Shown here: positions 1 to 9,440 of the stretch, one piece after another
Position numbering within the stretch: the stretch's first letter is position 1
Layout: each line of letters starts with the position of its first letter
Assembly: GCA_015067635.1 (NCBI GenBank)
Contig: SVMA01000005.1
Span: 45,850 to 109,849, forward strand
From: Oscillospiraceae bacterium
Lineage (GTDB): Bacteria > Bacillota > Clostridia > Oscillospirales > Oscillospiraceae
Length of the DNA stretch: 64,000 nucleotides
Direction: 5' to 3'
The notes under the pieces: generated by a model
Databases searched by the model: none
What the model was told of the DNA's origin: nothing
What the model saw: only the letters and a program-made list of their open reading frames with translations
Program-made: the position numbers and the translations under genes

Positions 1-899
1 TCCGATGGCTCTGTCGGCTCAGTAGGAGTTTCAGTGGAAGTATCCGGTTTGGTATAGCTGATACTACCGTCAGCTTCAACGGTGATAAATGTGGAAGTAT
101 TTACAGAAAGTGCGCGCTCAAAATGCTGACCACCTGCGTCGTATTCGATAATCAGACCGAACATGCCGTCGTAGGCGAAATACACATTGGAAACAGAAAC
201 GTCGAAAAACAGTTCGTATGACGGATCGAACGCATAATCTGCTATGTCCACAAAAACTCTCTGCAGGAAGTATCGCCCTGCGGCTATGGGGACATATCTG
301 CGAATGATCCAGGGAGAAGACTGTCCTCTTATCTGCAATTCCACAGCATCACAGACACTGCAGACCCGTTGGTCGTAGGTAGCGGGATCTGCCACAGATT
401 GCTCTGCCACACTCCAATTTCCAAAATTATGGGAAGCTTTTACAATGTTGGAGCGAATGTGCTGTTTACAGCGGGAGCAATATTGTTCCGTATATCCGTC
501 GGTTTCGCAGGTGACAGGAATAATGGTCGCATCGCCCAAATTGTGACCCTTCGCATCCTTCATATCCCGAATGTCGGTTTTTCCGCAGGAGCAGGTATAA
601 ACGGTGTATCCCAAGTCCGTGCAGGAGGGAGCTTTCACAGATTCAATGGTATAGCTGTGCTCATGAGGGTCTGTGGGCTCCGTGGGTTCCGTAGGCTCTG
701 TTGGAAGTGTGGGTGCGGTAGAACCGTCCGGCGTGGAGGAAGAGGGGGCAGTAGAAGGGGCGGTTGTCGGTGTGCCGGAATTGAAAAGCATCTGGAACAC
801 GCCGCCGACACGGTTGAAAACGATGGCTACCATCACAATCATTAAGACCAGTAATGTAGACATGATTATCAACATCAGTTGTTTGATTGTCAGCTTCAT
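1..899 (-). CDS. Membrane-anchored extracellular protein with Cys-pair repeats (3' end outside window)
   Basis: This open frame runs off the left edge without a stop, so at least 299 codons are seen. The ATG at 899 is chosen because AAGGAGA (907-913) lies about 7 bases upstream; an in-frame ATG at 905 is too close to it. Residues 5-28 form one hydrophobic helix. A Thr/Pro/Ser/Glu-rich linker follows (about residues 42-78, with TEPTEPTEPT), then three repeats of His...Cys...GYT..Y.C..C spacing, e.g. CTDLGYTVYTCSCGK. A beta-rich region follows, and at the edge a second TETPTEPTEP linker. The layout suggests a signal-anchor protein displayed outside the cell. Function is unknown. Similar Cys-pair modules occur in the large protein at 60374. 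Confidence 0.75.
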   Translation of the reverse strand, partial: MKLTIKQLMLIIMSTLLVLMIVMVAIVFNRVGGVFQMLFNSGTPTTAPSTAPSSSTPDGSTAPTLPTEPTEPTEPTDPHEHSYTIESVKAPSCTDLGYTVYTCSCGKTDIRDMKDAKGHNLGDATIIPVTCETDGYTEQYCSRCKQHIRSNIVKASHNFGNWSVAEQSVADPATYDQRVCSVCDAVELQIRGQSSPWIIRRYVPIAAGRYFLQRVFVDIADYAFDPSYELFFDVSVSNVYFAYDGMFGLIIEYDAGGQHFERALSVNTSTFITVEADGSISYTKPDTSTETPTEPTEPS

Positions 900-999
900 A
901 GGCATATCTCCTTTTCTTTGGGGTTATTATAGCGCAATTGTCGCGTGATTGCAAGGGGATGGGAAAAATTCCCGACGAAAAAACCAAAGGGGCGAATTG

Positions 1000-1028
1000 T
1001 TGACTTTTCACGGGAAAATGCGTATAAT
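1000..1028 (+). promoter_or_regulatory. Sigma-A promoter of the topoisomerase operon
   Basis: TTGACT (1000-1005) and TATAAT (1023-1028) are separated by 17 bases, about 40 bases before the ATG at 1068. This is close to the consensus and sits where the parE-parC-yitT operon should start. Confidence 0.85.
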
Positions 1029-1067
1029 AAACTAGATAAAATATGGATAAGTTTGGCAGGTATTTTT

Positions 1068-3053
1068 ATGGCTACAAAAAAACAGGAACAATACGGAAAT
1101 TCCAGCATTTCCATGCTGAAAGACGAACAGCGTGTCCGCCAGCTCCCTGCAGTTATTTTCGGTTCTGACGATCTGGAAGGATGCAAGCACGCAGTATTTG
1201 AAATTCTATCCAATGCAGTTGACGAAGCCCGGGAAGGTCATGGAGACATGATCGTCGTTACACGCTATGAAGACTTGAGCGTGGAAGTGGAAGATTTCGG
1301 TCGGGGCTGTCCTGTTGACTACAATGAAAAGGAAAAGCGCTACAACTGGGAGCTGGTATTTTGCGAGATGTATGCCGGCGGTAAATACGGAAAGAATGGC
1401 GAAAATTACGGCTATTCTTTGGGTATGAACGGTTTGGGCTCCTGTGCCACCCAGTATGCTTCGGAATTCTTTGATGCCACTATCCGACGGGACGGTTTCC
1501 GTTACGATCTGCATTTCGAAAAAGGACGGAACAAGGGCGGACTGAAAAAAGAACCCACTGACCGCGGCCGGAAAACAGGTTCTCGTTTCCATTGGCGGCC
1601 GGACCGTCAGGTGTTTACGGATATCAATATTCCTGCCGATTACTATCGGGATGTACTGCGCCGTCAAGCGGTGGTAAACAAAGGGGTTACCTTCAAATTC
1701 CGCAATCAGGTGGGCAAAAAATTTGAAGAGGAAGAATTCTGCTATGAAGACGGCATCCGCCAGTACGTTGGTGAGTTGGTGGGAGATGATGCGTTCACCA
1801 TGCCCACGTATTGGGAAACGGAACGTCGTGGTCGGGATGCGGAAAACCGTCCGGAAATGAAGCTGAAGATCACTTGCTCTTTCTGCTTCAGCAAGAAGGT
1901 AAGCCGCGTGGAGTATTATCACAACTCTTCCTGGCTGGAGCATGGCGGCAGTCCGGACCGTGCGGTACGGTTCGGCGTAACGGCGGCCTTTGACAAATTC
2001 CTTCGGGAAAACAATAAGTACACCAAAAACGAGAATAAGATTCTCTATCAGGATATTCAGGATTCGTTGGTGATGGTCACTAACTGCTTCTCCACCATCG
2101 GCTGTTTTGAAAACCAAACCAAGAAGGCGGTAAATTCCAAGTTTACCCAGGAAGCAATGACTGCGTTCTTCAAGGAACAGTTTGAAGTTTGGTTTATTGA
2201 GAATAAACAGGAGGCGGAACGGGCAGCCGAGCAGGTGCTCATCAACAAAAGAGCCCGTGAATCTGCGGAAAGAACAAAAACCAGCATAAAAAAGAATCTG
2301 TCTGCCAAGGTGGACATTGCCAATCGGGTGCAGAAGTTTGTTGACTGCCGCAGTAAGGATGCAGACAGACGGGAGCTGTATATCGTGGAGGGCGATTCCG
2401 CGTTGGGAAGCGTCAAGCTGAGTCGGGATGCAGAATTCCAGGGCATTATGCCGGTGCGGGGCAAAATCCTTAATTGTCTGAAGGCGGATTATAACAAAAT
2501 TTTCGCATCTCCCATTATTACCGATCTGATTAAGGTGTTGGGTTGCGGTGTAGAGGTTGAAGGCAAAAAAGCCAAGGAACTGAGCAGTTTCGACCTTTCG
2601 CAGCTGAGGTGGAACAAAGTGGTCATCTGTACCGATGCGGACGTGGACGGCTTCCAGATCCGCACACTGATTCTGACGATGCTCTATCGGCTGTGTCCCA
2701 CGCTGATTCGGGACGGGTATGTGTATATTGCAGAATCCCCTTTGTTTGAAATCAGCTGTAAGGATCAGACATGGTTTGCCTATAATGAATCGGAAAAGGT
2801 GAAAATCCTTGCAGAACTGGAAGGCAAAAAGGTGACCATTCAGCGCTCCAAGGGTCTGGGCGAAAACGATCCGGAAATGATGTGGATGACCACCATGAAT
2901 CCGGAAACCCGTCGGCTGATTAAGGTCATGCCTGAGGATGCGGAGCGTACCAGCCACTATTTTGATGTCCTGTTGGGAGATGCCCTGCAGGAGCGTAAGA
3001 ATTTTATTGCAGAAAACGGCCCCAAGTATTTGGAGCTGGCTGATATTTCTTAA
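1068..3053 (+). CDS. parE: Type IIA topoisomerase subunit B (ParE/GyrB-like)
   Basis: 661 residues. This is the ATPase subunit of a type IIA topoisomerase, partner of the following A subunit, which passes one DNA duplex through another. The GHKL ATPase domain has Glu45, Asn49 and Asp52 in EILSNAVDEA, Asp76 in EDFGRG, the glycine-rich loop GMNGLG and a QTK lysine loop. The TOPRIM part shows EGDSALGS and DADVDG, and RSKGLGE follows. Several motifs differ from usual GyrB: EDFGRG for DNGRG, and EGDSALGS for EGDSAGGS. The sequence is divergent enough to suggest a paralogue beside a housekeeping gyrase encoded elsewhere. Start: ATG at 1068, with GGCAGG 7 bases upstream. It is 12 bases from the next gene. 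ParE versus GyrB is inferred from the A subunit. Confidence 0.88.
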   Translation: MATKKQEQYGNSSISMLKDEQRVRQLPAVIFGSDDLEGCKHAVFEILSNAVDEAREGHGDMIVVTRYEDLSVEVEDFGRGCPVDYNEKEKRYNWELVFCEMYAGGKYGKNGENYGYSLGMNGLGSCATQYASEFFDATIRRDGFRYDLHFEKGRNKGGLKKEPTDRGRKTGSRFHWRPDRQVFTDINIPADYYRDVLRRQAVVNKGVTFKFRNQVGKKFEEEEFCYEDGIRQYVGELVGDDAFTMPTYWETERRGRDAENRPEMKLKITCSFCFSKKVSRVEYYHNSSWLEHGGSPDRAVRFGVTAAFDKFLRENNKYTKNENKILYQDIQDSLVMVTNCFSTIGCFENQTKKAVNSKFTQEAMTAFFKEQFEVWFIENKQEAERAAEQVLINKRARESAERTKTSIKKNLSAKVDIANRVQKFVDCRSKDADRRELYIVEGDSALGSVKLSRDAEFQGIMPVRGKILNCLKADYNKIFASPIITDLIKVLGCGVEVEGKKAKELSSFDLSQLRWNKVVICTDADVDGFQIRTLILTMLYRLCPTLIRDGYVYIAESPLFEISCKDQTWFAYNESEKVKILAELEGKKVTIQRSKGLGENDPEMMWMTTMNPETRRLIKVMPEDAERTSHYFDVLLGDALQERKNFIAENGPKYLELADIS

Positions 3054-3065
3054 GAGAGGGTCCAT

Positions 3066-5315
3066 ATGGCAAGAAAGAAGAAAGAACCGGAACAGAATAA
3101 GAAAAAGATTGACACCAGCGGTATCATGGGCTTGGTAGGCTCTACCACAGAGCAGGCGATCTCCGAAACCCTGGAGATCAACTATATGCCCTACGCCATG
3201 TCTGTCATCGTATCCCGAGCAATTCCGGAGATCGATGGCTTCAAGCCCTCTCATCGAAAATTGCTGTATACCATGTATAAGATGGGTCTGCTCAGCGGCG
3301 GACGGACCAAGTCTGCCAACATCGTGGGTCAGACCATGCGGCTCAACCCCCATGGCGATGCGGCAATCTACGAAACTATGGTTCGTTTGGCTAAGGGCAA
3401 TGAAACGCTGCTGCATCCCTTCGTGGATTCCAAGGGAAACTTTGGTAAAGTATACTCCCGGGATATGGCCTACGCAGCTTCCCGTTACACGGAGGCAAAG
3501 CTGGACAGCTTCTGTCACGAGCTGTTCCGGGATATTGATTCAGATACGGTGGATATGGTGGACAACTATGACGCCACCATGAAAGAGCCCTCTTTGCTTC
3601 CCACCAGCTTTCCCAATGTGCTGGTTTCTGCAAATCAGGGTATTGCTGTTGGCATGGCATCCAATATCTGTTCCTTTAACCTGAAGGAAGTTTGCGAGAC
3701 GACCATTGCCTTGATGGAAAACCCCGACCATGATGTTTTGGAGACTCTGCCCGGTCCGGATTTTTCCACCGGCGGAGAACTGATTTTTGATGAGAATGCC
3801 ACCCGGGAGATTTATTCCACCGGCCGGGGCAGCTTCAAGCTTCGGGCAAAATGGAGGTATATCAAGGAAGGCAATCTGATCGAGATATACGAGATTCCTT
3901 ACTCCACCACCACGGAAGTCATTATGGACAAGGTGGCGGAACTGATGAAGGCCGGCAAAATCAAGGAAATCAACGACATGCGGGATGAAACAGACCTGGG
4001 CGGTCTGAAGCTGACGATTGATCTGAAGCGTGGCGTAGAGCCGGAAAAGCTCATGCAAAAGCTCTTCCGTCTGACTACCCTGCAGGACAGCTTCCCCTGC
4101 AATTTCAATATTTTGATAGCCGGTATGCCCCGTGTTATGGGTGTGGGAGAAATTCTGGAGGAATGGACAGCCTGGCGGACGGAGTGCGTCAAGCGGCGGA
4201 TCTATTTCCAGATTCAGAAAAAAGAAGACCGCCTGCACCTGCTAAAGGGCTTGGAACGGATCCTGCTGGATATCGACAAAGCCATCCGTATCATCCGGGA
4301 AACGGAACTGGATGCGGAGGTTATTCCCAATTTGATGATCGGCTTCGGCATCGATGAAGTGCAGGCGAATTTCGTTGCGGAAATCAAGCTGCGCAACATC
4401 AATAAAGAATACATTCTGAAGCAGACCAAGGCAATTTCCGATCTGGAGAAGGAAATTGCAGAGCTCAAGGGCATTTTGGGCAGTCATTCCAAGCTGCAAA
4501 AGGTGATCATCGGGGAACTGAAAAAGGTGGCGGAAACCTACGGTCAGCCCCGAAAGACGGAAATCCTCTATGAAAACAGTCTGATCGAGGCGGAGGATGA
4601 GGACGAGCCTGTGCCGGATTATCCTGTGACCTTGTTCTTGTCCAAGGAAGGCTATTTGAAGAAAATTACTGCCCAATCTTTGCGGATGAGTGGTGAGCAA
4701 AAATTCAAGGAAGGCGACAGTCTGCGTCTGTCCGTGGAAACCAGCAATAAGGAAGAACTGTTGGTATTTACCAACCAATTCCAGTGCTATAAAACGAGAT
4801 TGGCTGATTTTGAGGACGGAAAGGCCTCCCAGTTGGGAGATTATCTGCCGCAAAAGCTGGGAATGGATCCCGGCGAAAGTGTGATTCAGGTGGTTCTGCC
4901 CGGAGATTACAAGGGCTTCGTGCTGTTCTTCTTTGAAAACGGCAAGGCGGCCAAGGTTCCTCTGTCGGCTTATGAAACCAAGACCAACCGGAAAAAACTC
5001 ACCGGTGCTTATTCGGATAAGAGTCCCTTGGTGGAAGCGTTTGCACTGACGGAAGATACCCAAATGGCGGTGTTTACCACCGACAGCCGGGCGGTAATTT
5101 TCTCCACCGCACAGCTATTGCCCAAGACGACACGGAATACCATTGGCGTATCCGTGGTATCCTTAAAGAAAAAGGCCGCGGTCTGTCAGGTACAGCTGCT
5201 GGCAAATTGCGGTATTACCAATCAAAGCCGCTATCGGAGTAGAAACATTCCTTCAGCGGGAGCGCCTCTGAAGGAAGAAGATGCTCAGGAAAAGCAAATC
5301 AGCTTTGAGGTTTGA
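3066..5315 (+). CDS. parC: Type IIA topoisomerase subunit A (ParC-like)
   Basis: 749 residues. DNA-cleaving subunit that should pair with the upstream B subunit. The active-site tyrosine is Tyr141 in [10 protein letters not shown]. The quinolone-resistance region reads HGDAAIYE, giving Ala99 and Glu103 at the positions of E. coli GyrA Ser83 and Asp87. A coiled-coil stretch (about residues 440-490) and a beta-pinwheel C-terminal region follow. At the place of the GyrA box (QRRGGKG-like) there is an unrelated sequence after LSKEGYLKK, which favours decatenation (ParC) over supercoiling. Good ribosome site AGAGAGGG before ATG 3066. The family call is certain; the cellular role is inferred. Confidence 0.88.
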   Translation: MARKKKEPEQNKKKIDTSGIMGLVGSTTEQAISETLEINYMPYAMSVIVSRAIPEIDGFKPSHRKLLYTMYKMGLLSGGRTKSANIVGQTMRLNPHGDAAIYETMVRLAKGNETLLHPFVDSKGNFGKVYSRDMAYAASRYTEAKLDSFCHELFRDIDSDTVDMVDNYDATMKEPSLLPTSFPNVLVSANQGIAVGMASNICSFNLKEVCETTIALMENPDHDVLETLPGPDFSTGGELIFDENATREIYSTGRGSFKLRAKWRYIKEGNLIEIYEIPYSTTTEVIMDKVAELMKAGKIKEINDMRDETDLGGLKLTIDLKRGVEPEKLMQKLFRLTTLQDSFPCNFNILIAGMPRVMGVGEILEEWTAWRTECVKRRIYFQIQKKEDRLHLLKGLERILLDIDKAIRIIRETELDAEVIPNLMIGFGIDEVQANFVAEIKLRNINKEYILKQTKAISDLEKEIAELKGILGSHSKLQKVIIGELKKVAETYGQPRKTEILYENSLIEAEDEDEPVPDYPVTLFLSKEGYLKKITAQSLRMSGEQKFKEGDSLRLSVETSNKEELLVFTNQFQCYKTRLADFEDGKASQLGDYLPQKLGMDPGESVIQVVLPGDYKGFVLFFFENGKAAKVPLSAYETKTNRKKLTGAYSDKSPLVEAFALTEDTQMAVFTTDSRAVIFSTAQLLPKTTRNTIGVSVVSLKKKAAVCQVQLLANCGITNQSRYRSRNIPSAGAPLKEEDAQEKQISFEV

Positions 5316-5327
5316 TAGGGTGCAAGT

Positions 5328-6188
5328 ATGAAAAAAGTGGGATATGTTGTAAATGTAATAAAAATCCTGGTGGGCTGCGCGCTGTTTGGCATCGGCTTTA
5401 ATCTGTTTATGATCCCTTACGACATGAACGCCGGCGGACTGTCTGGCTTGTCCATGGTGTTGGTGCATCTGATCGGACGCGGCACGGTGGGTACGGTGAC
5501 GATGCTGCTGAATATTCCACTTTTTGTGCTGGGCGGCTGGAAAATCGGTAAGAGGTTCTTTGTTTCCTCCTTGCTGGGAATGATCGCCAGCTCGGTTGCC
5601 ATTGACGTTTTTGCGGCTTTGCCGGCACCACAAATAGAGCCGCTGGTGGCGGTTCTGTACGGCGGTGTGCTTTGCGGATTGGGACTGGGTATTGTGTTTG
5701 CTTCCGGGGCATCTACCGGCGGCTCAGATATTATTGTCCGACTGCTGAAGCGGAAATGGGAAAACGTACCCATCGGAACCATCAGTATCTGCCTGGATAC
5801 GGCGGTGGTAATTCTCACCGGCATCGTATTTCGGGATATGCGCAAAACGCTCTACTGTATCATAGCAGTATTTGTTATGGGACGGGTCATTGATGCAGTG
5901 GTTTACCGCTTTGACTATTCCAAAGTGGCGCTGATCATCACCAAGCATCATGCAGAGGTGGCACGGTCCATTGGTAAGGAGCTGGGAAGGGGCGCCACCC
6001 TTCTGCAGGGAGAAGGCGCTTACAGCGGAGAGAACACCAAGGTGGTTTTGACGGCGGTGAAACGCCAGCAGCTGGCGGAGCTGAAGAAGCTGGTGGTGGA
6101 AGTGGATCCGGATGCTTTCATCATTGTTCAGGAGGCGCATCAGGTGTTGGGAGACGGTTTTTCCCGTTATTCCAAGGACGCACTTTAA
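5328..6188 (+). CDS. YitT family membrane protein (YitT + DUF2179)
   Basis: 286 residues. The N-terminal two thirds hold about five or six hydrophobic helices with the family's NAGGLSG (around residue 34) and GASTGGSDII (around residue 125) glycine-rich motifs. The C-terminal part (about residues 195-280) is the soluble DUF2179 domain, with GRGATLLQGEGAYSG and VDPDAFIIVQ. YitT proteins are common in Firmicutes; their transport substrate is not established. It lies 12 bases after the topoisomerase A gene and 19 before the lipoprotein gene, so it is probably cotranscribed. Confidence 0.9.
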   Translation: MKKVGYVVNVIKILVGCALFGIGFNLFMIPYDMNAGGLSGLSMVLVHLIGRGTVGTVTMLLNIPLFVLGGWKIGKRFFVSSLLGMIASSVAIDVFAALPAPQIEPLVAVLYGGVLCGLGLGIVFASGASTGGSDIIVRLLKRKWENVPIGTISICLDTAVVILTGIVFRDMRKTLYCIIAVFVMGRVIDAVVYRFDYSKVALIITKHHAEVARSIGKELGRGATLLQGEGAYSGENTKVVLTAVKRQQLAELKKLVVEVDPDAFIIVQEAHQVLGDGFSRYSKDAL

Positions 6189-6207
6189 TAAAAAGGGGTG
6201 AGGCGAA

Positions 6208-7287
6208 ATGAAGAAGATCATTGCGGCAGCGGTATTACTTTGTATTCTGCTTAGCGGCTGCAGTTCCTGGATGAACGGCAGTTATGCTGTGGTTACGCCT
6301 CACACAGAGCCGGCAAATCACCAGGGAAGACCCACAAATACTATTTCCAGCTATGAGCAGCTTCGGTATGTGTTGGTATCCATGGTGGAAGGCGGAGAAG
6401 AAAGCGCGTTGCTTAGCGTGAAATATGCGGATGAGGAACGCATCCGCCCGGATATGGATAAGGCAGTAAACGAAATCTGCCAAAGCAATCCTTACGCAGT
6501 ATATGCGGTGGAAGATATCCAATACGAAATGAGCAGCGGTACCGGTCCTAAAACAGTCAGTGTGCGGGTGACTTACCGGCCTAACCGCGCAGAGATGAAG
6601 AGAATAAAAAAAGCGTCCAATGCGGAGCAGATTGAAGCCATCGTCAGTCAGCAGCTGGACGATTGTGCAGCCGGTGTTGTGCTGTACGTCCAGAATCCTG
6701 TGCGGATTGACTATGTGCAGATGGTGGCAGATTATGCGTGGGAGAATCCCCAGCAGGTGATGGAGGCGCCGGAGGTGTCGGTCAGCCTCTATCCGGAAAT
6801 GGGAGAAAAGCAGATAGTGGAACTGCGGTTTTCCTATCGCAGCAGTCGGGAAGAACTGCGCGCAATGAAGGAAAAGGTTGCTCCTGTATTTGTTTCTGCT
6901 GAGAAATATGCCGCAACAGAGCAGGATGAAAAGGAAAAGGCCCAAAAGCTGTATTCCTTTTTGATGAACCGGTACAAGTACATGCAACAAACCTCCATCA
7001 CACCTACATACAGTCTCCTCATGCATGGCGTGGGCGACAGCCAGGCATTTGCAGTCGTATATGCGGCCATGTGCCGGCAGGTGGAGTTGAATTGCAAGGT
7101 CGTGATCGGAACCCGATCGGGAGAGCCTTGGGCATGGAACGTTATGGAGATTGATGGGATATTCTATCATCTGGATTTGCTCCGCTGTGACGGTGCCGAT
7201 GGCTTCAAGCTGTATACCAAAGAGGAAATGACGGACTATGTTTGGGATTATTCCATTTATCCCGCCCGGGCAAAAGAAATTTCATAA
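6208..7287 (+). CDS. Lipoprotein with degenerate transglutaminase-like domain
   Basis: 359 residues. The N-terminus MKKIIAAAVLLCILLSGC is a lipoprotein signal with Cys18 as the lipidated residue, so the protein should sit on the outer face of the membrane. The C-terminal part (about residues 240-345) looks like a transglutaminase-like fold: a GV....A....C helix, then WN...IDG..YHLD. The catalytic positions are changed: Ser278 where the family has Cys (GVGDSQAF for GVCxGYA) and Trp308 where it has His (WAWN for HAWN); Asp323 is kept. It is therefore probably a binding or scaffold protein rather than a protease or crosslinker. Last gene of the operon starting at 1068. Ribosome site AGGGGTGAGG precedes the ATG. 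The binding partner is unknown. Confidence 0.75.
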   Translation: MKKIIAAAVLLCILLSGCSSWMNGSYAVVTPHTEPANHQGRPTNTISSYEQLRYVLVSMVEGGEESALLSVKYADEERIRPDMDKAVNEICQSNPYAVYAVEDIQYEMSSGTGPKTVSVRVTYRPNRAEMKRIKKASNAEQIEAIVSQQLDDCAAGVVLYVQNPVRIDYVQMVADYAWENPQQVMEAPEVSVSLYPEMGEKQIVELRFSYRSSREELRAMKEKVAPVFVSAEKYAATEQDEKEKAQKLYSFLMNRYKYMQQTSITPTYSLLMHGVGDSQAFAVVYAAMCRQVELNCKVVIGTRSGEPWAWNVMEIDGIFYHLDLLRCDGADGFKLYTKEEMTDYVWDYSIYPARAKEIS

Positions 7288-7303
7288 AACCGGAGGAAAG
7301 GTA

Positions 7304-7331
7304 TTGACAAACAGGGATTTTCTGTTATAAT
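7304..7331 (+). promoter_or_regulatory. Promoter of tRNA-Gly
   Basis: TTGACA (7304-7309) and TATAAT (7326-7331) with a 16-base spacer, 12 bases before the tRNA 5' end. Confidence 0.85.
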
Positions 7332-7343
7332 ACCTTTTGTTCC

Positions 7344-7416
7344 GCGGGTGTAGCTCATCCGGTAGAGCGCCACCTTGCCAAGGTGGAGGTAGCGAGTTCG
7401 AGCCTCGTCACCCGCT
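7344..7416 (+). tRNA. tRNA-Gly (anticodon GCC)
   Basis: A cloverleaf can be drawn by hand: acceptor GCGGGTG/CACCCGC, anticodon stem CCACC/GGTGG around the loop TTGCCAA (anticodon GCC), and T loop TTCGAGC. CCA is encoded at 7417-7419. It has its own promoter and terminator. Confidence 0.96.
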
Positions 7417-7422
7417 CCATGT

Positions 7423-7464
7423 AAAAGACGCACATTTGTCCAATAGACAAATGTGCGTCTTTTT
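7423..7464 (+). terminator. Terminator of tRNA-Gly
   Basis: A perfect 18-base inverted repeat (7423-7440 with 7446-7463) around the loop CAATA ends in a T run. It is unusually long for a tRNA terminator. Confidence 0.85.
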
Positions 7465-7518
7465 AAGTGATGCGTTCCTATGGGAGATATACATTCGCTG
7501 AATCAAACCGTCAAAGAG

Positions 7519-7547
7519 ACCCCTGTTTTCTGAGAGAAAACAGGGGT
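7519..7547 (-). terminator. Terminator of the RNase J gene
   Basis: A 13-base perfect inverted repeat (7519-7531 with 7535-7547), just beyond the stop codon of the minus-strand gene. Its T run on the minus side is short (CTCTTTG), so it may work from either side. Confidence 0.7.
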
Positions 7548-7554
7548 ACTTTTC

Positions 7555-9210
7555 TTACAGCTCGGTGATTACGGGCAAAATCATAGGATTGCGCTTGGTG
7601 GTCTTATACAGGTAGCCACTCAGATCATTCTTGATGGCGGTTTTGATGGTGGACCAGTCGCGGATGCGCTTGCGTTGGCAGCGCTCAAGGGCTTCCAAAG
7701 TGACGCTGCGCAGTTCCTCCATCAGGGCTTCGGATTCCTTTACATAAATAAATCCGCGGGTGATAATATCCGGTCCGGAGATGATACTGCCGTCCTGACC
7801 GGACAGGTTCAGGCACACCACGATCATGCCGTCCTGTGCCAAATGCTTGCGGTCCCGCAAAACAACACTGCCCACGTCGCCCACGCCGGTGCCGTCCACA
7901 AAGACCTTGCCGGCAGTGACCGTACCGGCCAGCTTGCAACTGCGGCTGCTCAGCTCCATAACAGAACCGATCTCGCCGATAATGACATTCCGCGAGGCCA
8001 TGCCCAACTGTTTTGCCAGACGGCCGTGCAGCTGCAGCATCCGCTGTTCGCCATGGACGGGAATGAAGAAACGGGGCTTGCAAAGCGCCTGGATGATTTT
8101 CAGCTCCTCCTGGCAGGCGTGACCGGAAGCGTGCAGACCCTCACTCTTTTCATACACCACGTCAGCACCCTTGCGGTACAGCTCGTTGATGATACGGGAA
8201 ACGGCCTTTTCGTTGCCGGGGATAGCGGAAGCGGAGATGATGATCCGGTCATCCGCAGTAATGTCAATTTGCTTATGGGTAGAGAATGCCATGCGGTATA
8301 ACGAGGACATGTTCTCGCCCTGTGAGCCGGTGGAAACGATGACCACCTTGTTTTTCGGCAGGCTTTTTATTGCACCCAGTTCCACGATGGTACCGGCAGG
8401 AACCTTGATGTAGCCCAAATCCTGAGCCACCTTCAGCATGTTTTCCATGCTGCGCCCGGACACGGCAACCTTCCGTCCGTGGCGGTGTGCGGTAGCCAAA
8501 ACGGCCTGTATCCGGTGCATGTTGGAGGCAAAGGTCGTGACGATAATACGCTTGTCGCAGTTGCGGAACTGACGGTCCAGACTTTCTGCGACCATGTTTT
8601 CACTGGGGGTATAGCCGGCACGCTCCACATTGGTGGAGTCAGCGAGCAGAGCCAGCACACCTTCATTGCCCAGCTGACCCAAGCGGGCCAGATCGATCAT
8701 ACCGTCTGTTGCAGTGGGATCGATCTTGAAATCACCGGTCATAATGACGGTACCCACGGGCGTTTTGATGGCGAAAGCCACCGCGTCGGCAATGGAGTGG
8801 TTTACGTGAATGAATTCCACGGTAAAGCAACCGGCCTTCACCACGTCGCCGGGCTTATGGGTGATGAGCTTGACGGTATTTTCCAAGGCGTGTTCTTCTA
8901 ATTTCAGCTTGATCAGACCGTTGGTCATGGCGGTGCCGTGAATGGGACAGCTCACCTGCTGCATACAGTAGGGAATGGAGCCGATGTGATCTTCGTGACC
9001 GTGGGTAATGAACATACCCCGCAGTTTTTTGGCGTTTTGCACCAAATAGCTGAAATCGGGGATGACCAGGTCAACGCCGTACATATCCTCGTCCGGGAAA
9101 CCGACACCGCAATCCACCACGATCATATCCTTGCCGTATTCCAGCACGGTACAGTTTTTGCCGATTTCATCCAGACCGCCCAGGGGGATAATTCTTAATT
9201 TTTCTGCCAA
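7555..9210 (-). CDS. rnj: Ribonuclease J
   Basis: 551 residues, the normal length of RNase J. It is a metallo-beta-lactamase/beta-CASP ribonuclease combining endonuclease and 5'-3' exonuclease activity in mRNA decay and rRNA maturation. The zinc motif is His70, His72, Asp74, His75 (THGHEDHIG); the beta-CASP region shows ALLADSTNVERAG and the C-terminal part has IPVHGEQRML. Start: TTG at 9210 with AAAGGAG (9221-9228) 10 bases upstream. The frame stays open further upstream to 9456, but that part has no ribosome site and no family resemblance. The untranslated leader is about 150 bases. Confidence 0.94.
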   Translation of the reverse strand: MAEKLRIIPLGGLDEIGKNCTVLEYGKDMIVVDCGVGFPDEDMYGVDLVIPDFSYLVQNAKKLRGMFITHGHEDHIGSIPYCMQQVSCPIHGTAMTNGLIKLKLEEHALENTVKLITHKPGDVVKAGCFTVEFIHVNHSIADAVAFAIKTPVGTVIMTGDFKIDPTATDGMIDLARLGQLGNEGVLALLADSTNVERAGYTPSENMVAESLDRQFRNCDKRIIVTTFASNMHRIQAVLATAHRHGRKVAVSGRSMENMLKVAQDLGYIKVPAGTIVELGAIKSLPKNKVVIVSTGSQGENMSSLYRMAFSTHKQIDITADDRIIISASAIPGNEKAVSRIINELYRKGADVVYEKSEGLHASGHACQEELKIIQALCKPRFFIPVHGEQRMLQLHGRLAKQLGMASRNVIIGEIGSVMELSSRSCKLAGTVTAGKVFVDGTGVGDVGSVVLRDRKHLAQDGMIVVCLNLSGQDGSIISGPDIITRGFIYVKESEALMEELRSVTLEALERCQRKRIRDWSTIKTAIKNDLSGYLYKTTKRNPMILPVITEL

Positions 9211-9376
9211 AGTATAGATACTCCTTTCAAATAAGGCCAAATGGCCACAACAAAGCAGGCAACCATTTATCACATTCCTGCGCCCTGTAATGGCGAATGT
9301 GAGGGAAATGCCTGCATTTTTCTTTAATTGAATCTGCCCGGGACTGCCCGACCCGGCGCACTCTTGGGATAGTATA
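9211..9376 (-). promoter_or_regulatory. Leader and likely -10 of the RNase J gene
   Basis: TATACT on the minus strand (9371-9376) is a plausible -10; no good -35 is seen. The transcript leader would be about 150 bases and contains CACATTC/GAATGTG arms (9271-9277 and 9295-9301) that could form a hairpin 60 bases before the start codon. Confidence 0.4.
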
Positions 9377-9440
9377 ACACACTTTACAGAAAAAGTATAC
9401 CTATTTTTCAAAGATGCGTCCGACAGGATTCGCACAAAGG

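Noticed and set aside
1206..3518. A 770-codon minus-strand open frame over the topoisomerase genes
   Set aside because: No ribosome site or recognisable domain; it spans two clear plus-strand genes with perfect family motifs.
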